NCBI GenBank assembly: GCA_964607675.1 | Contig: CAZSLC010000009.1 | Coordinates: forward strand, 4,780-68,779 | Origin: CAZSLC01 sp964607675 | GTDB lineage: Bacteria > Bacteroidota > Bacteroidia > Bacteroidales > UBA932 | Length of the DNA: 64,000 nucleotides | Direction of reading: 5' to 3' | Shown: piece after piece, positions 55,635 to 64,000 of the stretch | How positions within the stretch are numbered: the stretch's first letter is position 1 | Layout of the letters: each line of letters opens with the position of its first letter | Translations under genes and position numbers: made by a program | The notes under the pieces: generated by a model | What the model was told of the DNA's origin: nothing | Seen by the model: the letters and a program-made list of their open reading frames with translations, nothing else | Database searches by the model: none

Positions 55635-58600
55635 TTAATCTAATGTAATACTTAGTCCAAGTCCTCTTAACTCGTGAAGAAGTACATTTAGTGATTCAGG
55701 AATACCAGGTGCCGGCATAGGGTCACCTTTCACGATAGCCTCGTATGCACGTGACCTTCCAGTTACGTCATCCGATTTGATGGTAAGGATCTCTTGAAGT
55801 ACATTTGATGCTCCAAATGCTTCGAGTGCCCACACCTCCATTTCTCCAAACCTCTGCCCTCCAAATTGAGCTTTACCTCCAAGTGGCTGTTGTGTAATGA
55901 GTGAGTATGGCCCTATAGATCTCGCATGCATCTTATCGTCAACCATGTGACCAAGTTTAATCATATATATGACCCCAACAGTTGCTGGTTGGTCAAATTG
56001 CTCACCTGTACCACCATCTCTTAAGAATGTTTTACCATATCGTGGGAGACTTGCTTTATCTGTGTATTTACAAATATCGTCAAGAGATGCTCCATCGAAA
56101 ATAGGTGTACTGAACTTAAGTCCTAATTCCTTGCCTGCCCAACCAAGTACGGTTTCATAAATTTGCCCTAAGTTCATACGAGAAGGAACACCTAAAGGGT
56201 TAAGAACGATGTCAACTATTGAACCATCTTCGAGGAATGGCATATCTTCATCTCTTACCACTTTGGCTACGATACCTTTGTTACCATGTCGCCCTGCCAT
56301 TTTATCACCAACTCTGATTTTCCTTTTTTTGGCAACATACACTTTGGCTAATTGAACTATACCTGAGGGTAGTTCGTCTCCGATGGTGAGGTTGTATTTG
56401 ATGCGTTTAAGCTCCGCATCATATTCTTTAAAGGCTATTAAGTAATTGTTAACCAATTTCTTAATTTGGCTATTTGTAGTTTTATCGCTTGTCCATTTTG
56501 TTGGATTGATATCTTCGTAATTGATCTTAAGAAGAGCATCGCGAGTGAATTTATCCCCTTTGGAAATAATATCTGCACCATAAAGGTCTGATACACCATT
56601 GCTTTGTTTATCTTTGGTGAGAATCATCAACTTATCGATGAATCTTTCAAGAAGTAATTCTGCTTTCTTGTTGAATTCATCTTCTGCCTTCTGTACCTCT
56701 ATTTTTGTTGTAGGTTTGATGCGTTTGCTTCCCTCTTTTGCTACCCTTTCGAATAGGCGTTTGCCGATGATAGTTCCAGAGAGGGATGGCGATGCCTTTA
56801 AAGATGCGTCTTTTACGTCTCCAGCTTTATCTCCAAAAATAGCCCTAAGGAGCTTCTCTTCAGGAGATGGATCGCTTTCACCTTTAGGGGTGATTTTCCC
56901 AATAAGTATATCGCCAGGCTCAATATCAGCTCCGACTCTTATGATACCATTCTCATCCAAATCTTTTGTTGCCTCTTCACTAACATTTGGTATATCTGAT
57001 GTAAGAGTTTCCATACCACGCTTGGTATCCCTTACTTCCATAATGTATTCATCTACGTGTATTGATGTGAAAAGGTCTTCCCTGACGATCCTTTCAGATA
57101 GAACGATGGCATCCTCGAAGTTGTACCCTTTCCATGGCATGAATGCAACTTTGAGGTTTCTACCAAGTGCCAATTCTCCTTTTTCAGTTCCGTATCCTTC
57201 GGTGAGAACTTGTCCAGCTTCTACCTTCATACCCTTTCTGACGATAGGTTTAAGGTGAATTGATGTACTTTGATTGGTCTTTCTGTAGAGGGGTAGTTTG
57301 TATATCGTCACTTCAGGGTCAAAACTTACAAATCTTTCAGCCTCTGTTTGTTCGTATTTGATGTGTATTTCTCTTGCATCAACATATACTATTTCTCCTC
57401 TTTTTTCAGCCACAATCTGTGTCCTTGAGTCTCTAACTACAGCTCCTTCCAAACCAGTCCCAACAATAGGAGCTTCTGCTCTTACAAGAGGAACTGCCTG
57501 ACGCATCATGTTTGAACCCATCAATGCACGGTTGGCATCATCATGTTCAAGGAAAGGAATGAGGGAGGCAGCTATTGATGCAATTTGATTTGGGGCAACG
57601 TCCATATAGTGAACTTGTTCTTTGCCGACTACAGGGTAGTCTGCCTCGTATCGACATTTGATTCTTTCGTCAAGCATCACTCCGTCGTCGCTGAGAGTTG
57701 CATTGGCTTGAGCAACCATTTTGTCTTCTTCCTCTTCGGCACTCATATAAACATAGCCGTTTGCACTCATGTCAACTTTGCCTTCTTCAACTTTTCTGTA
57801 TGGTGTCTCGATGAATCCAAGATCGTTGATTTTGGCATAAACGCACAACGAAGAGATAAGTCCGATATTTGGACCTTCAGGTGTCTCAATAGGGCACAAA
57901 CGCCCATAGTGTGTATAGTGTACGTCACGTACCTCGAAGCCTGCTCTATCTCTTGAAAGACCTCCTGGCCCTAACGCTGATAAACGACGTTTATTCGTCA
58001 TTTCAGCAAGAGGATTGGTTTGATCCATAAATTGAGATAACTGGCTCGTCCCGAAGAAAGAGTTTATTACAGATGAAAGTGTTTTAGCATTGATGAGGTC
58101 TGTTGGAACGAATACTTCATTGTCCCTAACATTCATCCTTTCACGAATAGTGCGTGCCATTCTTGTCAGACCCACACTAAATTGGTTAGCAAGTTGCTCT
58201 CCAACTGTTCTAATACGTCTGTTACTCAAGTGGTCAATATCATCAACAGTAGCTTTTGAATTAATTAGTTGGATTAAGTATCTGATGATGGCTATAATGT
58301 CTGCTCTTGTTAAAACTCTAATGTCAGCTGGGGTATCCAAGTTTAACTTGCGGTTGAGACGATAGCGTCCAACTTCCCCCAAGTCGTATCTTTTGTCTGA
58401 GAAGAATAATTTGTCTATTACATCTCTTGCAGTCGCATCATCAGGTGGTTCAGAATTTCTTAACTGCCTATATATGTATGAAACTGCTTCTTTTTCAGAG
58501 TTGCATAGGTCTTTATGCAACGTGTTGTGAATGATTGCAAAATCACTACTATTAGCATCCTCTTTGTGTACTAATATTGTACTTACTCCAGAGTCTATAA

Positions 58601-59453
58601 TAGCGTCAATGTGTTGTTCTTCAAGAACTACTTCTCTATCAACAACAACATCCAATCTTTCAATGTTTAATACTTCACCGGTATCTTCGTCAACGTAGTC
58701 AGCATTTGATGTTTTTATCACTCTTGCTGCTAATCGTGCCCCAATGTTTTTTGTTAAGTTTGCCCTTGTTACTTTAATTTCATTGGCGAGACCGAATATG
58801 TCGAGTATTTCTTTATCACTCTCATATCCTATTGCCCTAAGAAGTGTAGTAACAGGTAATTTTTTCTTTCGATCGATATATGCGTACATCACATTGTTGA
58901 TGTCTGTTGCAAATTCGATCCATGAGCCTTTGAATGGAATTATTCTTGCTGAATATAACTTTGTTCCATTTGCGTGGAGGCTTTGTCCAAAGAACACCCC
59001 TGGAGAACGGTGTAATTGAGATACAACAATTCTCTCAGAACCATTTATAAGAAATGTTCCCCTTGGAGTCATATATGGGATAGTCCCCAAATAAACATCT
59101 TGGATAGAGGTGTCAAAATCTTCGTGTTCCGGATCTGTGCAATATAGTTTTAATTTTGCCTTTAGAGGAACACTATAGGTCAATCCTCTGTCAAGGCACT
59201 CTTCGATAGAGTAGCGTGGAGGATCTATAAAGTAATCGACAAATTCGAGTACAAAATTGTTTCGAGTATCAGAGATAGGAAAAATCTCTTGAAAGACTTT
59301 AAATAATCCCTCGTTTCTACGATTTTCTGCCGTAGTGTCGAGTTGAAAAAAGTCTTTAAAAGATTTCAGTTGAACTTCTAAGAAATCCGGATACTCAAGA
59401 AGTGTTTTTGAGGTCGCGAATGTAATCCGCTGATTATTAATTTTTTGCGACAT
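55635..59453 (-). CDS. rpoB: RNA polymerase beta subunit
   Basis: A 1272-residue beta subunit. It carries the rifampicin region [40 protein letters not shown] (read as separate motifs), [17 protein letters not shown] and the DGD-type HGNKG and [21 protein letters not shown] motifs. No resistance-type change is obvious in the rifampicin region. It follows rplL after a 101-base gap that contains an attenuator-like hairpin, so rpoBC output may be set there. Confidence 0.99.
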   Translation of the reverse strand: MSQKINNQRITFATSKTLLEYPDFLEVQLKSFKDFFQLDTTAENRRNEGLFKVFQEIFPISDTRNNFVLEFVDYFIDPPRYSIEECLDRGLTYSVPLKAKLKLYCTDPEHEDFDTSIQDVYLGTIPYMTPRGTFLINGSERIVVSQLHRSPGVFFGQSLHANGTKLYSARIIPFKGSWIEFATDINNVMYAYIDRKKKLPVTTLLRAIGYESDKEILDIFGLANEIKVTRANLTKNIGARLAARVIKTSNADYVDEDTGEVLNIERLDVVVDREVVLEEQHIDAIIDSGVSTILVHKEDANSSDFAIIHNTLHKDLCNSEKEAVSYIYRQLRNSEPPDDATARDVIDKLFFSDKRYDLGEVGRYRLNRKLNLDTPADIRVLTRADIIAIIRYLIQLINSKATVDDIDHLSNRRIRTVGEQLANQFSVGLTRMARTIRERMNVRDNEVFVPTDLINAKTLSSVINSFFGTSQLSQFMDQTNPLAEMTNKRRLSALGPGGLSRDRAGFEVRDVHYTHYGRLCPIETPEGPNIGLISSLCVYAKINDLGFIETPYRKVEEGKVDMSANGYVYMSAEEEEDKMVAQANATLSDDGVMLDERIKCRYEADYPVVGKEQVHYMDVAPNQIASIAASLIPFLEHDDANRALMGSNMMRQAVPLVRAEAPIVGTGLEGAVVRDSRTQIVAEKRGEIVYVDAREIHIKYEQTEAERFVSFDPEVTIYKLPLYRKTNQSTSIHLKPIVRKGMKVEAGQVLTEGYGTEKGELALGRNLKVAFMPWKGYNFEDAIVLSERIVREDLFTSIHVDEYIMEVRDTKRGMETLTSDIPNVSEEATKDLDENGIIRVGADIEPGDILIGKITPKGESDPSPEEKLLRAIFGDKAGDVKDASLKASPSLSGTIIGKRLFERVAKEGSKRIKPTTKIEVQKAEDEFNKKAELLLERFIDKLMILTKDKQSNGVSDLYGADIISKGDKFTRDALLKINYEDINPTKWTSDKTTNSQIKKLVNNYLIAFKEYDAELKRIKYNLTIGDELPSGIVQLAKVYVAKKRKIRVGDKMAGRHGNKGIVAKVVRDEDMPFLEDGSIVDIVLNPLGVPSRMNLGQIYETVLGWAGKELGLKFSTPIFDGASLDDICKYTDKASLPRYGKTFLRDGGTGEQFDQPATVGVIYMIKLGHMVDDKMHARSIGPYSLITQQPLGGKAQFGGQRFGEMEVWALEAFGASNVLQEILTIKSDDVTGRSRAYEAIVKGDPMPAPGIPESLNVLLHELRGLGLSITLD

Positions 59454-59490
59454 TTTATTTGGATTGGTTGAAAATAAACTTTAAATACGA

Positions 59491-59522
59491 CAAAAAGGTT
59501 TAGAGTCCGAGACTCTAAACCT
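59491..59522 (-). terminator. Attenuator-like hairpin between rplL and rpoB
   Basis: AGGTTTAGAGTC (59496-59507) pairs perfectly with GACTCTAAACCT (59511-59522) around a three-base loop; on the minus strand the stem is followed by TTTTTG. A partial terminator here would lower rpoBC relative to the ribosomal proteins, as at the same position in other bacteria. Confidence 0.7.
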
Positions 59523-59554
59523 GAAAGTATTCCCACTATCGGGATTGAGTATGT

Positions 59555-59929
59555 TTATTTAATTTCAACTTCTCCGCCAGCTTCTTCTAATGCTGCTTTA
59601 AGTTGATCAGCTTCTGCTTTTGATACTTTTTCTTTAACTGGAGCAGGAACTTTGTCAACTAAATCTTTAGCTTCTTTAAGTCCAAGACCTGTAAGTTCTT
59701 TAACTGCTTTTACAATTTGTAACTTAGCTTGGCCAGCTGATGTTAAAACTACATCGAATTGAGTTTGTTCTGCTGGAGCTGCTGCACCGCCTGCTGCAGG
59801 AGCTGCAACAACAGCAGCAGCTGCTGCTGGTTCAATTCCGTATTCATCTTTAAGAACTTGAGCTAATTCTTGTACTTCTTTAACAGTAAGATTAACTAAT
59901 TCTTCTGCAAATTTCTTGATATCTGCCAT
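59555..59929 (-). CDS. rplL: 50S ribosomal protein L7/L12
   Basis: A 124-residue L7/L12: N-terminal dimerisation domain (about 1-33), alanine-rich hinge (about 36-55) and the factor-binding C-terminal domain with [31 protein letters not shown]. It forms the ribosomal stalk with L10 (rplJ), encoded directly upstream. Normal length. Confidence 0.98.
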   Translation of the reverse strand: MADIKKFAEELVNLTVKEVQELAQVLKDEYGIEPAAAAAVVAAPAAGGAAAPAEQTQFDVVLTSAGQAKLQIVKAVKELTGLGLKEAKDLVDKVPAPVKEKVSKAEADQLKAALEEAGGEVEIK

Positions 59930-59957
59930 GGTTTTAAAATATTTAATTGTTTCTAAA

Positions 59958-60485
59958 TTATTGATTTTTTTCTGATAGGGTCTTTACTACTCCTGCAATC
60001 GTGCCACCTGATGAGGCTGTCAGAGCCGAAATAACATTCTTAGCAGGTGATTGAAGAAGTGAAATAATATCTCCGATAAGTTCTTCGCGTGACTTAATAT
60101 TAACAAGTGTTTCTAATTGATCAGCACCAATATATGCACATTCTTGAACGTATGCACCTTTTAGTACTGGTTTTCCTGCTTTAGCACCAAATTCTTTGAT
60201 GATTTTGGCAGGGGTATTAGGAGCAATTGTAAACATTATCGCTGATGAACCGGCAAGTGTCGTGCTAATAGATTGAATATCACTGTTTTCAATTCTCTCT
60301 AAAGCTTTTTTAAATAGAGTGTTTTTGACAACCAAAAGTTTAACTTCTTTTTCAAAACAAAGACGGCGTAGTGCAGATGTGTTTTCTGCGTTTAACCCTG
60401 CTATGTCAGTTACATAGAAATTAGGAGTTGATTCCAGTTGAGCTGCAAATTTCTCAATAATTTGTTCTTTTTCCTCTTTTCTCAT
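59958..60485 (-). CDS. rplJ: 50S ribosomal protein L10
   Basis: A 175-residue L10 of normal length. The N-terminus [31 protein letters not shown] is typical, and the C-terminal helix ([23 protein letters not shown]) binds L7/L12 dimers. It lies between rplA and rplL with short gaps. Confidence 0.98.
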   Translation of the reverse strand: MRKEEKEQIIEKFAAQLESTPNFYVTDIAGLNAENTSALRRLCFEKEVKLLVVKNTLFKKALERIENSDIQSISTTLAGSSAIMFTIAPNTPAKIIKEFGAKAGKPVLKGAYVQECAYIGADQLETLVNIKSREELIGDIISLLQSPAKNVISALTASSGGTIAGVVKTLSEKNQ

Positions 60486-60497
60486 AATTCTTATTAA

Positions 60498-61199
60498 TTA
60501 TTCAGCAGCACTGATGGTTTTACTGTCAACACACACTCCAGGACTCATTGTTGAAGAGAGATATACACTCTTAACGTATGTTCCTTTTAATGATTGCGGT
60601 TTGAGCTTAATAATAGTATTGAAGAGTTCAGTTACATTGTCAGCGAGTTGTTCTGCACCGAATGACACTTTCCCTACTGTGGTATGGATAATTCCTGTTT
60701 TGTCAACCTTGAAATCAATTTTACCTGCTTTAACCTCTTTAACAGCGTTGGCAACTTCCATTGTAACTGTTCCTGTTTTAGGGTTAGGCATAAGACCTCT
60801 TGGTCCTAAGATACGTCCGATAGGACCTATTTTAGCCATGACAGAAGGAGTACATATGATTACATCTATGTCAGTCCATCCACCTTTTATTTTTTCAATA
60901 TAATCTTCTAACCCAACATGATCAGCACCAGCTTCGCGGGCTTCAGCCTCTTTGTCAGGTGTACATAATACTAGTACGCGAGTTACTTTACCTGTTCCGT
61001 GTGGAAGAGTCACAACGCCACGTACCATTTGATTAGCTTTACGAGGGTCAACCCCAAGACGCACTGCAATGTCAACTGAAGCATCAAATTTGGTATAAGT
61101 TGTTTCTTTTACCAAAGAGCATGCTTCTGCTAATTTGTATTGCTTGTTAGAGTCAACTTTCTCAACAGCTATTTTACGATTTTTTGTCAATTTAGTCAT
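60498..61199 (-). CDS. rplA: 50S ribosomal protein L1
   Basis: A 233-residue L1 of normal length, with [38 protein letters not shown] and the C-terminal [20 protein letters not shown]. Besides its ribosomal role L1 often represses its own operon by binding the leader. It lies nine bases after rplK. Confidence 0.98.
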   Translation of the reverse strand: MTKLTKNRKIAVEKVDSNKQYKLAEACSLVKETTYTKFDASVDIAVRLGVDPRKANQMVRGVVTLPHGTGKVTRVLVLCTPDKEAEAREAGADHVGLEDYIEKIKGGWTDIDVIICTPSVMAKIGPIGRILGPRGLMPNPKTGTVTMEVANAVKEVKAGKIDFKVDKTGIIHTTVGKVSFGAEQLADNVTELFNTIIKLKPQSLKGTYVKSVYLSSTMSPGVCVDSKTISAAE

Positions 61200-61208
61200 A
61201 GCGTGTGA

Positions 61209-61655
61209 TTATTTTACATCGGCAGGAAATGTTCCTTCTACTTTAATACCCATACTTCTCGCAGTACCAGCTACCATTTTCATTGCTGAAGCGATAGTGA
61301 ATGCGTTCATATCAGGCATCTTGTCAACTGCGATAGCCTTTACTTGTTCCCAAGTGATTGTTGCTACCTTTTTACGGTTTGGTTCTGCTGATCCAGTAGA
61401 TATTTTAGCAGCTTCCTTAAGTTGTACAGCTACTGGTGGTTGCTTAACCTCAAATGTAAAAGATTTATCACTATAAACAGTGATAATGACAGGTAACACT
61501 TTTCCGGCTTTATCTTGGGTTCTTGCATTGAATTGTTTGCAGAAATCCATAATATTCACACCCTTCGAACCCAATGCAGGTCCTACTGGGGGAGATGGAT
61601 TGGCAGCACCACCTTTAATCTGCAACTTAATAAATGCGGCAATTTCTTTAGCCAT
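61209..61655 (-). CDS. rplK: 50S ribosomal protein L11
   Basis: A 148-residue L11 of nearly usual length. The N-terminal proline-rich segment [30 protein letters not shown] and the C-terminal rRNA-binding [12 protein letters not shown] are typical. It lies 13 bases after nusG and nine before rplA. Confidence 0.98.
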   Translation of the reverse strand: MAKEIAAFIKLQIKGGAANPSPPVGPALGSKGVNIMDFCKQFNARTQDKAGKVLPVIITVYSDKSFTFEVKQPPVAVQLKEAAKISTGSAEPNRKKVATITWEQVKAIAVDKMPDMNAFTIASAMKMVAGTARSMGIKVEGTFPADVK

Positions 61656-61668
61656 AATGTTGTTTGAT

Positions 61669-62232
61669 TTATTCTTTAACTACTTGAACAAAATTTAATT
61701 CTAAGAGGGTCTTTCTTCCAAAAATCATGACCATTACTTTAAGCTTTTTCTTGTCTTGGAGAATCTCTTCTATATTACCTCTAAATCCGTTGAATGGACC
61801 ATCGGTAATTTGGACTGCTTCGCCAACAATGAAAGGTGTGATGTTCTCCTCTTCTTGTTCGAGAAGCTCATCAACGCGTCCCAATATTCTATTGACTTCT
61901 GAATCTCTAAGTGGAACTGGTTGCTTATCAAGTTTGCTTTTACCTTGTCTTTCAGTAAGGAAGCCAGATACATGTGGAATGTTCCTGATAAGGTGTTGTA
62001 GCTCTCCTGTCAAATTGGCTTCAATAAGTATATAGCCTGGAAAGAAAATTCTCTCCATACTAACTTTTTTACCATTCTTGACAGAATAGATCTTCTCTGT
62101 TGGAATTAGCACTTGGGATACTTCTCCTTGAAGACCAAGTCTCTTGACTTCATTTTCGATATACTCCTTGGCTTTTTTTTCTTTTCCACCAGCAGCTCTA
62201 ACTACATACCATTTTTTGGAAGTGTCACTCAT
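61669..62232 (-). CDS. nusG: Transcription antitermination/elongation factor NusG
   Basis: A 187-residue NusG with an N-terminal NGN domain ([31 protein letters not shown]) and a C-terminal KOW domain ([21 protein letters not shown]). It links RNA polymerase with ribosomes or Rho. It follows secE after six bases and precedes rplK, the standard order. Confidence 0.96.
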   Translation of the reverse strand: MSDTSKKWYVVRAAGGKEKKAKEYIENEVKRLGLQGEVSQVLIPTEKIYSVKNGKKVSMERIFFPGYILIEANLTGELQHLIRNIPHVSGFLTERQGKSKLDKQPVPLRDSEVNRILGRVDELLEQEEENITPFIVGEAVQITDGPFNGFRGNIEEILQDKKKLKVMVMIFGRKTLLELNFVQVVKE

Positions 62233-62238
62233 AATAAC

Positions 62239-62433
62239 TTACATAAATAAATCATAAATGAATGTCATCAAATGCCTAAATACGAAATCCATAGCGAATA
62301 CTACGACTGCGAAAATCGCTGAGGCTACCATTACAACTAGAGCAGAGCTTTGAAGCTGTGCCCATGTGGGCCACGTTACTTTTTTGGTAAGTTCTGTGTA
62401 AGACTCTTTAAAATACAATGATATTTTGCTCAT
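62239..62433 (-). CDS. secE: Preprotein translocase subunit SecE
   Basis: A 64-residue short SecE with an amphipathic N-terminal helix (YFKESYTELTKKVTWPTWAQLQ) and one membrane segment (SALVVMVASAIFAVVVFAMDFVF). It stabilises SecY in the inner membrane. It lies between tRNA-Trp and nusG. Confidence 0.95.
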   Translation of the reverse strand: MSKISLYFKESYTELTKKVTWPTWAQLQSSALVVMVASAIFAVVVFAMDFVFRHLMTFIYDLFM

Positions 62434-62516
62434 TTTTAATTATTTGTCGATAATAGTGAGTGGAAGCTCCCATTCTTATCGTTGTTAACACTCAACCCGT
62501 AACGGCTGTTTGTTTG

Positions 62517-62587
62517 CAGGAGCAGAGCGATTCGAACGCCCATCAACGGTTTTGGAGACCGCTATTCTACCCTTGAACTATGCTCCT
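62517..62587 (-). tRNA. tRNA-Trp (anticodon CCA)
   Basis: Read on the minus strand: acceptor AGGAGCA/TGCTCCT pairs fully, anticodon loop CTCCAAA with stem GCGGT/ACCGT-like, and a T-loop GTTCGAATC. The anticodon is CCA. The encoded end after the discriminator G is not CCA, so CCA must be added. It sits between tuf and secE, the usual place in Bacteroidota. Confidence 0.93.
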
Positions 62588-62588
62588 A

Positions 62589-62615
62589 AAAAAGGGCTTT
62601 ATCGCAAGCCCTTTT
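62589..62615 (-). terminator. Hairpin terminator between tuf and tRNA-Trp
   Basis: AAAAGGGCTT (62590-62599) pairs with AAGCCCTTTT (62606-62615), with a six-base loop. On the minus strand a T run follows just before the tRNA-Trp 5' end, so the structure could end tuf transcripts or serve as a processing site. Confidence 0.75.
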
Positions 62616-62633
62616 ATTTATTTGGGGTATTAA

Positions 62634-63821
62634 TTAGTCTAAAATCTTAGTTACCTGACCTGAACCAACTGTACGTCCACCTTCACGAATTGCGAAACGA
62701 AGACCTTCGTTGATAGCTACTGGGTAGATAAGATCTACTGTAATTGATACGTTATCACCAGGCATTACCATTTCTGTTCCTGCAGGAAGTTCAATTTCTC
62801 CTGTGATATCAAGGGTACGAATGAAGAACTGAGGGCGATATTTGTTGTGGAAAGGAGTGTGACGACCACCTTCATCTTTCTTCAATACGTAGATAGATGC
62901 TTGGAATCTCTTATGAGGAGTGATTGTACCAGGACGTGCAATAACTTGACCTCTTTTAATTTCTTTTTTATCAACACCACGAAGTAGAAGTCCTACGTTA
63001 TCCCCAGCTTCACCTTCATCAAGAATCTTACGGAACATTTCAACACCTGTAACTACTGATTTTTTAGGTTCTTCACCAAGACCAATGATCTGAACTTCAT
63101 CACCAGTGTGAATTACACCTGTTTCAATACGACCAGTAGCAACTGTACCACGACCTGTGATTGAGAAAATATCTTCAACAGGCATTAGGAAAGGCTTTTC
63201 GTTGTCCCTTTTTGGCACTGGAATATATTCGTCAACAGCATTCATTAGATCCATTACTTTTTCTTCCCATTTTGGATCTCCGTTAAGAGCTCCAAGAGCA
63301 GAACCTTGGATAATAGGTGCGTTGTCTCCATCAAATTCATAGAAACTCAAAAGTTCACGAACTTCCATTTCAACTAGTTCAACCATTTCAGGATCATCAA
63401 CGATGTCAACTTTGTTCAAGAATACTACAATTCTTGGAACGTTTACCTGACGAGCTAAAAGGATGTGCTCACGAGTTTGAGGCATAGGACCATCAGTAGC
63501 AGCAACTACAAGGATGGCACCGTCCATTTGAGCAGCACCTGTAACCATGTTTTTAACATAGTCAGCGTGACCAGGACAGTCAACGTGTGCGTAGTGACGA
63601 TTAGCTGTTTGGTACTCAACGTGAGATGTGTTGATAGTAATACCACGTTCTTTTTCTTCAGGAGCATTGTCAATAGAGTCAAATGAACGAAGTTCAGAAA
63701 GACCTTTCTTTGCTAATACGGTGGTAATAGCAGCGGTCAAAGTAGTTTTGCCGTGGTCAACGTGGCCAATAGTACCAATGTTAACGTGCGGTTTGTCCCT
63801 TTTGAAAGTTTCTTTTGCCAT
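62634..63821 (-). CDS. tuf: Elongation factor Tu
   Basis: A 395-residue EF-Tu of normal length. The GTP-binding G1 loop [21 protein letters not shown] (G3) and NKVD (G4) are intact, and the C-terminus [35 protein letters not shown] matches the family. It delivers aminoacyl-tRNA to the ribosome. It is flanked by tRNA-Thr and tRNA-Trp. Only one tuf copy is seen here. Confidence 0.99.
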   Translation of the reverse strand: MAKETFKRDKPHVNIGTIGHVDHGKTTLTAAITTVLAKKGLSELRSFDSIDNAPEEKERGITINTSHVEYQTANRHYAHVDCPGHADYVKNMVTGAAQMDGAILVVAATDGPMPQTREHILLARQVNVPRIVVFLNKVDIVDDPEMVELVEMEVRELLSFYEFDGDNAPIIQGSALGALNGDPKWEEKVMDLMNAVDEYIPVPKRDNEKPFLMPVEDIFSITGRGTVATGRIETGVIHTGDEVQIIGLGEEPKKSVVTGVEMFRKILDEGEAGDNVGLLLRGVDKKEIKRGQVIARPGTITPHKRFQASIYVLKKDEGGRHTPFHNKYRPQFFIRTLDITGEIELPAGTEMVMPGDNVSITVDLIYPVAINEGLRFAIREGGRTVGSGQVTKILD

Positions 63822-63868
63822 AATACAAAAAATTTAATTATTATTAACGAATATTTTCAATTTTATAG

Positions 63869-63940
63869 AGCCGGTGATGAGAATTGAACTCATGACCTCT
63901 TCCTTACCAAGGAAGCGCTCTACCCCTGAGCTACACTGGC
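63869..63940 (-). tRNA. tRNA-Thr (anticodon GGT)
   Basis: Read on the minus strand: D-arm GCTCAGGGGTAGAGC, anticodon stem-loop CTTCC-TTGGTAA-GGAAG with anticodon GGT, and T-loop GTTCAATTC. The acceptor stem (GCCAGTG with CACCGGC) has an A-C mismatch at the fourth pair. It lies 47 bases upstream of tuf. Confidence 0.92.
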
Positions 63941-63948
63941 TTTCTTAG

Positions 63949-64000
63949 AGCGGAAGACGAGGTTCGAACCCGCGACCCTCAGCTTGGAAGGCTGATGCTC
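63949..64000 (-). tRNA. tRNA-Gly (anticodon TCC), 5' end cut by window edge
   Basis: The visible 52 bases on the minus strand contain the anticodon stem-loop TCAGC-CTTCCAA-GCTGA (anticodon TCC), the T-arm GCGGG-TTCGAAC-CTCGT and the 3' acceptor strand CTTCCGC. The 5' acceptor and D-arm lie outside the window. It is eight bases from tRNA-Thr. Confidence 0.9.

Noticed and set aside
56599..57258. A 219-codon open frame antisense to rpoB
   Set aside because: It lies entirely within the strongly conserved rpoB gene and its composition is the reverse image of that gene; no ribosome-binding or family signal was seen.

Overview
The window is chromosomal DNA from an AT-rich, anaerobic member of the Bacteroidota (most likely Bacteroidales). 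The evidence is two SusC/SusD-type outer-membrane import pairs, a Type IX secretion (T9SS) C-terminal sorting domain next to a PorV-like barrel, rubrerythrin, a two-subunit 2-oxoacid:ferredoxin oxidoreductase, a membrane pyrophosphatase, the Bacteroidota omega/Rpb6-like RNA polymerase subunit, and many copies of the Bacteroidota -7 promoter element TAnnTTTG a short distance upstream of genes. Coding density is high. I see no prophage, insertion sequence, CRISPR array, rRNA or plasmid feature.

Layout. 1-4.1 kb: a left-truncated secreted HELTH metalloprotease/beta-propeller protein, divergent from a thioredoxin-fold lipoprotein and an AtoE-type fatty-acid transporter. 4.1-7.3 kb (minus): a sugar unit with an MFS hexose transporter, a ROK sugar kinase and a response regulator with an AraC output domain. 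7.3-8.4 kb (minus): a PerR/Fur-like repressor followed by rubrerythrin, with a palindromic operator inside the repressor's own promoter. 8.4-17.1 kb (plus): SDR oxidoreductase; single-domain response regulator, Gate-domain membrane protein, trxB, bamD, rpoZ/Rpb6, recN, nagB and an aminopeptidase P, closely packed. 17.1-22.2 kb (minus): pdxJ, membrane-anchored Skp-like protein, glycosyltransferase, purC and a LysM/PBP1-like protein, probably one operon. 22.3-27.6 kb (plus): nadK, uppS, bamA and two skp-like chaperones. 27.7-36.7 kb (plus): korAB, gdhA, gamma-carbonic anhydrase, TlpA-like lipoprotein, murI and hppA. 36.8-51.2 kb: an accessory nutrient-acquisition region with a minus-strand SusC/SusD pair, a plus-strand T9SS subtilase plus PorV-like gene, and a plus-strand SusC/SusD/lipoprotein operon. 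51.3-64 kb (minus): the conserved tRNA-Gly, tRNA-Thr, tuf, tRNA-Trp, secE, nusG, rplKAJL, rpoBC block.

How it fits together. gdhA, korAB, murI, hppA, a fatty-acid transporter, a secreted subtilase and RagAB-like importers together suggest an organism that ferments peptides and amino acids as well as sugars. The best candidate for a coordinated but poorly described system is the 36.8-51.2 kb region: a subtilase with both a lipoprotein signal and a T9SS sorting domain, translationally coupled to its own PorV-like barrel and flanked by two SusCD importers. The most unexplained sequence signals are a near-perfect 23-bp inverted repeat inside the Gate-domain gene (9844-9899), the palindrome filling the spacer of the PerR-like promoter (8354-8370), and a hairpin plus 11-bp direct repeats upstream of the minus-strand susC (41569-41679). 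Several gene starts were moved to internal ATG codons where the longest open frame begins at an unlikely TTG. All functional calls come from reading motifs; no database search was possible.
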